Part shown: positions 62,844-64,000 of the stretch, in pieces
How the letters are laid out: every line of letters begins with the position of its first letter
Position numbering within the stretch: the stretch's first letter is position 1
Source: Reyranella sp. CPCC 100927
Lineage (GTDB): Bacteria; Pseudomonadota; Alphaproteobacteria; Reyranellales; Reyranellaceae
Assembly (NCBI RefSeq): GCF_007859315.1
Contig: NZ_VOHA01000006.1
Location: 248,001-312,000 of the forward strand
Reading direction: 5' to 3'
DNA length: 64,000 nucleotides
Notes under the pieces: generated by a model
What the model saw: only the letters and a program-made list of their open reading frames with translations
Database searches by the model: none
What the model was told of the DNA's origin: nothing
Position numbers and translations under genes: made by a program

Positions 62844-64000
62844 GCGGGCGAGCCGAAGACCTGCCCCTGGGAACACCGTTCCTGACGGTACGCGGTCGTC
62901 GCCATGGTCGCGTCATCGACCTGCTGGGTGCCGGCGGTCAGGGCGCGGTCTACACCGTCGACATCGACGGCTCGCGCTTTGCGTTGAAATGGTACCACGA
63001 CAGCATTGCTCGGGTAGACAAGACGCTGCGGGCGCGGCTGTCGCGCGCCATCGGTGTCGGTCCGCCCACCGACCGCTTCCTGTGGCCGATCGATCTGGTC
63101 GAAGTGGCCCATAGCGGCAGCTTCGGCTACGTCATGCCCCTGCGGCAGGCGGAGTACGCCGGCATGCGCGGCCTGATCGCGCGGCCGCCCAACCGGTTGG
63201 AATTGCCGCTCGCCAAGCGCGTCATGGTCTGCCACAGCGTGGCGCACAATTTCCTGGAATTGCATGCACGCGGCTTCTGCTACCAGGACATCAACTTCGG
63301 CAACATTTTCCTCAGCCCCGACAGCGGCGACGTGGTCATTTGCGACAACGACAACGTCGATGTCGACGGCATGGATGCATCGGTCTTCGGCACCCGCAAG
63401 TTCATGGCGCCCGAAGTGGTGATGCGCCGCGCGCTGCCCAGCACCAAGACCGACCTGTTCTCGATGGCCGTGTTGTTCTTCTACATCCTGCACGGCTGGC
63501 ACCCGCTGGATGGTCGGCGTGAGGCCGAAATCCAGATCATGGACTCATCGGCCGAGGTCGGTCTTTACGGCAGCCACCCGGTCTTCCTGTTCGATCCCGC
63601 CGATGGCTCGAACGGTCCGGTCCAGGGCTTCCATGAGCCGATCGTGGCGCGCTGGAATTCGCTGACGCCGGCGATCCGGACACTGTTCGTGCGTTCGTTC
63701 ACCATTGGCTTGCGCCAACCCGGCGATCGCATTCTCGAGCCGGAGTGGCGCAATGCCTTCGCGCGCATGGTCGATGCGATCGTGGCCTGCAGGGCCTGCG
63801 GCTTTGAGCAGGCGTTGCACCTCGAGGCCGGCGGGCAGGGCTTGGCGCCACATGCCTGTGTCGGCTGCGGCGCGCCGCTGGCCAAGCCGCCGGTGCTGAT
63901 GTTCGGCCGCGAGATCGTCACGCTGTCGCCGGGCGGGCGCATCGCCTTGCGCCATCTCGATCCCGACCGGGCACTGGATTTCACCAGCCCCGGCGGGGTG
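62840..64000 (+). CDS. Protein kinase-like protein, C-terminus beyond the window
   Basis: At least 387 codons open to the window end. The kinase fold is clear: Gly-loop LLGAGGQGAVYTVDI (about residues 28-42), Lys in RFALKWYHDS, catalytic loop RGFCYQDINFGNIFL with Asp and Asn (HRD replaced by YQD), metal site ICDNDNVDV in place of DFG, and FGTRKFMAPEVV. After the kinase domain a zinc-ribbon-like CRACGF...CVGCGAPL appears. This matches kinases of TerY/PP2C/kinase phospho-signalling triads, but the partner genes are not visible. Partial at the 3' end. Confidence 0.85.
   Translation, partial: MSGRAEDLPLGTPFLTVRGRRHGRVIDLLGAGGQGAVYTVDIDGSRFALKWYHDSIARVDKTLRARLSRAIGVGPPTDRFLWPIDLVEVAHSGSFGYVMPLRQAEYAGMRGLIARPPNRLELPLAKRVMVCHSVAHNFLELHARGFCYQDINFGNIFLSPDSGDVVICDNDNVDVDGMDASVFGTRKFMAPEVVMRRALPSTKTDLFSMAVLFFYILHGWHPLDGRREAEIQIMDSSAEVGLYGSHPVFLFDPADGSNGPVQGFHEPIVARWNSLTPAIRTLFVRSFTIGLRQPGDRILEPEWRNAFARMVDAIVACRACGFEQALHLEAGGQGLAPHACVGCGAPLAKPPVLMFGREIVTLSPGGRIALRHLDPDRALDFTSPGGV

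Overview
This window looks like chromosomal DNA from a free-living, GC-rich alphaproteobacterium, possibly of the Rhodospirillales/Reyranella or Hyphomicrobiales type. That placement is inference. It rests on the gene block plsY, dprA, topA, rnr, DUF983 and S41 peptidase, on many Bug/TctC receptors and oligopeptide ABC transporters, and on rhizobial-style palindromic repeats between genes. No rRNA, replication origin, phage structural gene, transposase or CRISPR array was seen.

Layout. 0-4.2 kb: end of an unknown gene, an OmpA-type porin, then a minus-strand operon for a bufferin-type copper-binding peptide (bufA2, bufB, bufC) and a histidine phosphatase. 4.5-7.2 kb: a tRNA-Leu(UAA) gene split by a group I intron, then katG. 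7.3-12.8 kb: an acyl-CoA dehydrogenase, a Bug receptor and an IclR regulator, followed by an AraC regulator and an MFS exporter with a Fur-like site. 12.8-19.4 kb: AidB-like dehydrogenase, QmcA/NfeD pair, formamidase-like enzyme, RlmJ, a ferritin-like lipoprotein and a cytochrome c. 19.5-27.6 kb: an omega-aminotransferase and a complete five-gene dipeptide/oligopeptide ABC operon with palindromic elements at its internal junctions. 27.6-32.6 kb: an accessory region with an orphan Phd/YefM antitoxin, a 2-hydroxyacid dehydrogenase, an NMT1-like protein, two visibly AT-richer immunity-type genes (DUF6980-like and Imm53-like) and two lipoproteins.

32.9-40.1 kb: a fused FAD/GcvT demethylating oxidoreductase with a small-molecule kinase, an unknown gene and a DEAD-box helicase. 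40.4-44.4 kb: one uninterrupted reading frame joins a Toprim/DUF3987 protein to an M20 amidohydrolase through repeat-derived sequence. 44.6-61.4 kb, all minus strand: S41 peptidase, DUF983, RNase R, TopA and DprA. A seven-kilobase transport and oxygenase cluster (split ABC transporter, MFS, Bug receptor, TauD) then separates dprA from plsY, followed by a dienelactone hydrolase. 61.6-64 kb: a PhzF isomerase and a protein-kinase-like gene that runs off the end, preceded by a small translationally coupled frame.

Working together: katG and possibly the bufferin operon point to oxidative and metal stress; the Bug, ABC, acyl-CoA dehydrogenase, TauD and GcvT genes point to scavenging of small organic acids, peptides and methylated amines. 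Palindromic elements of at least three families recur between and, unusually, inside genes.
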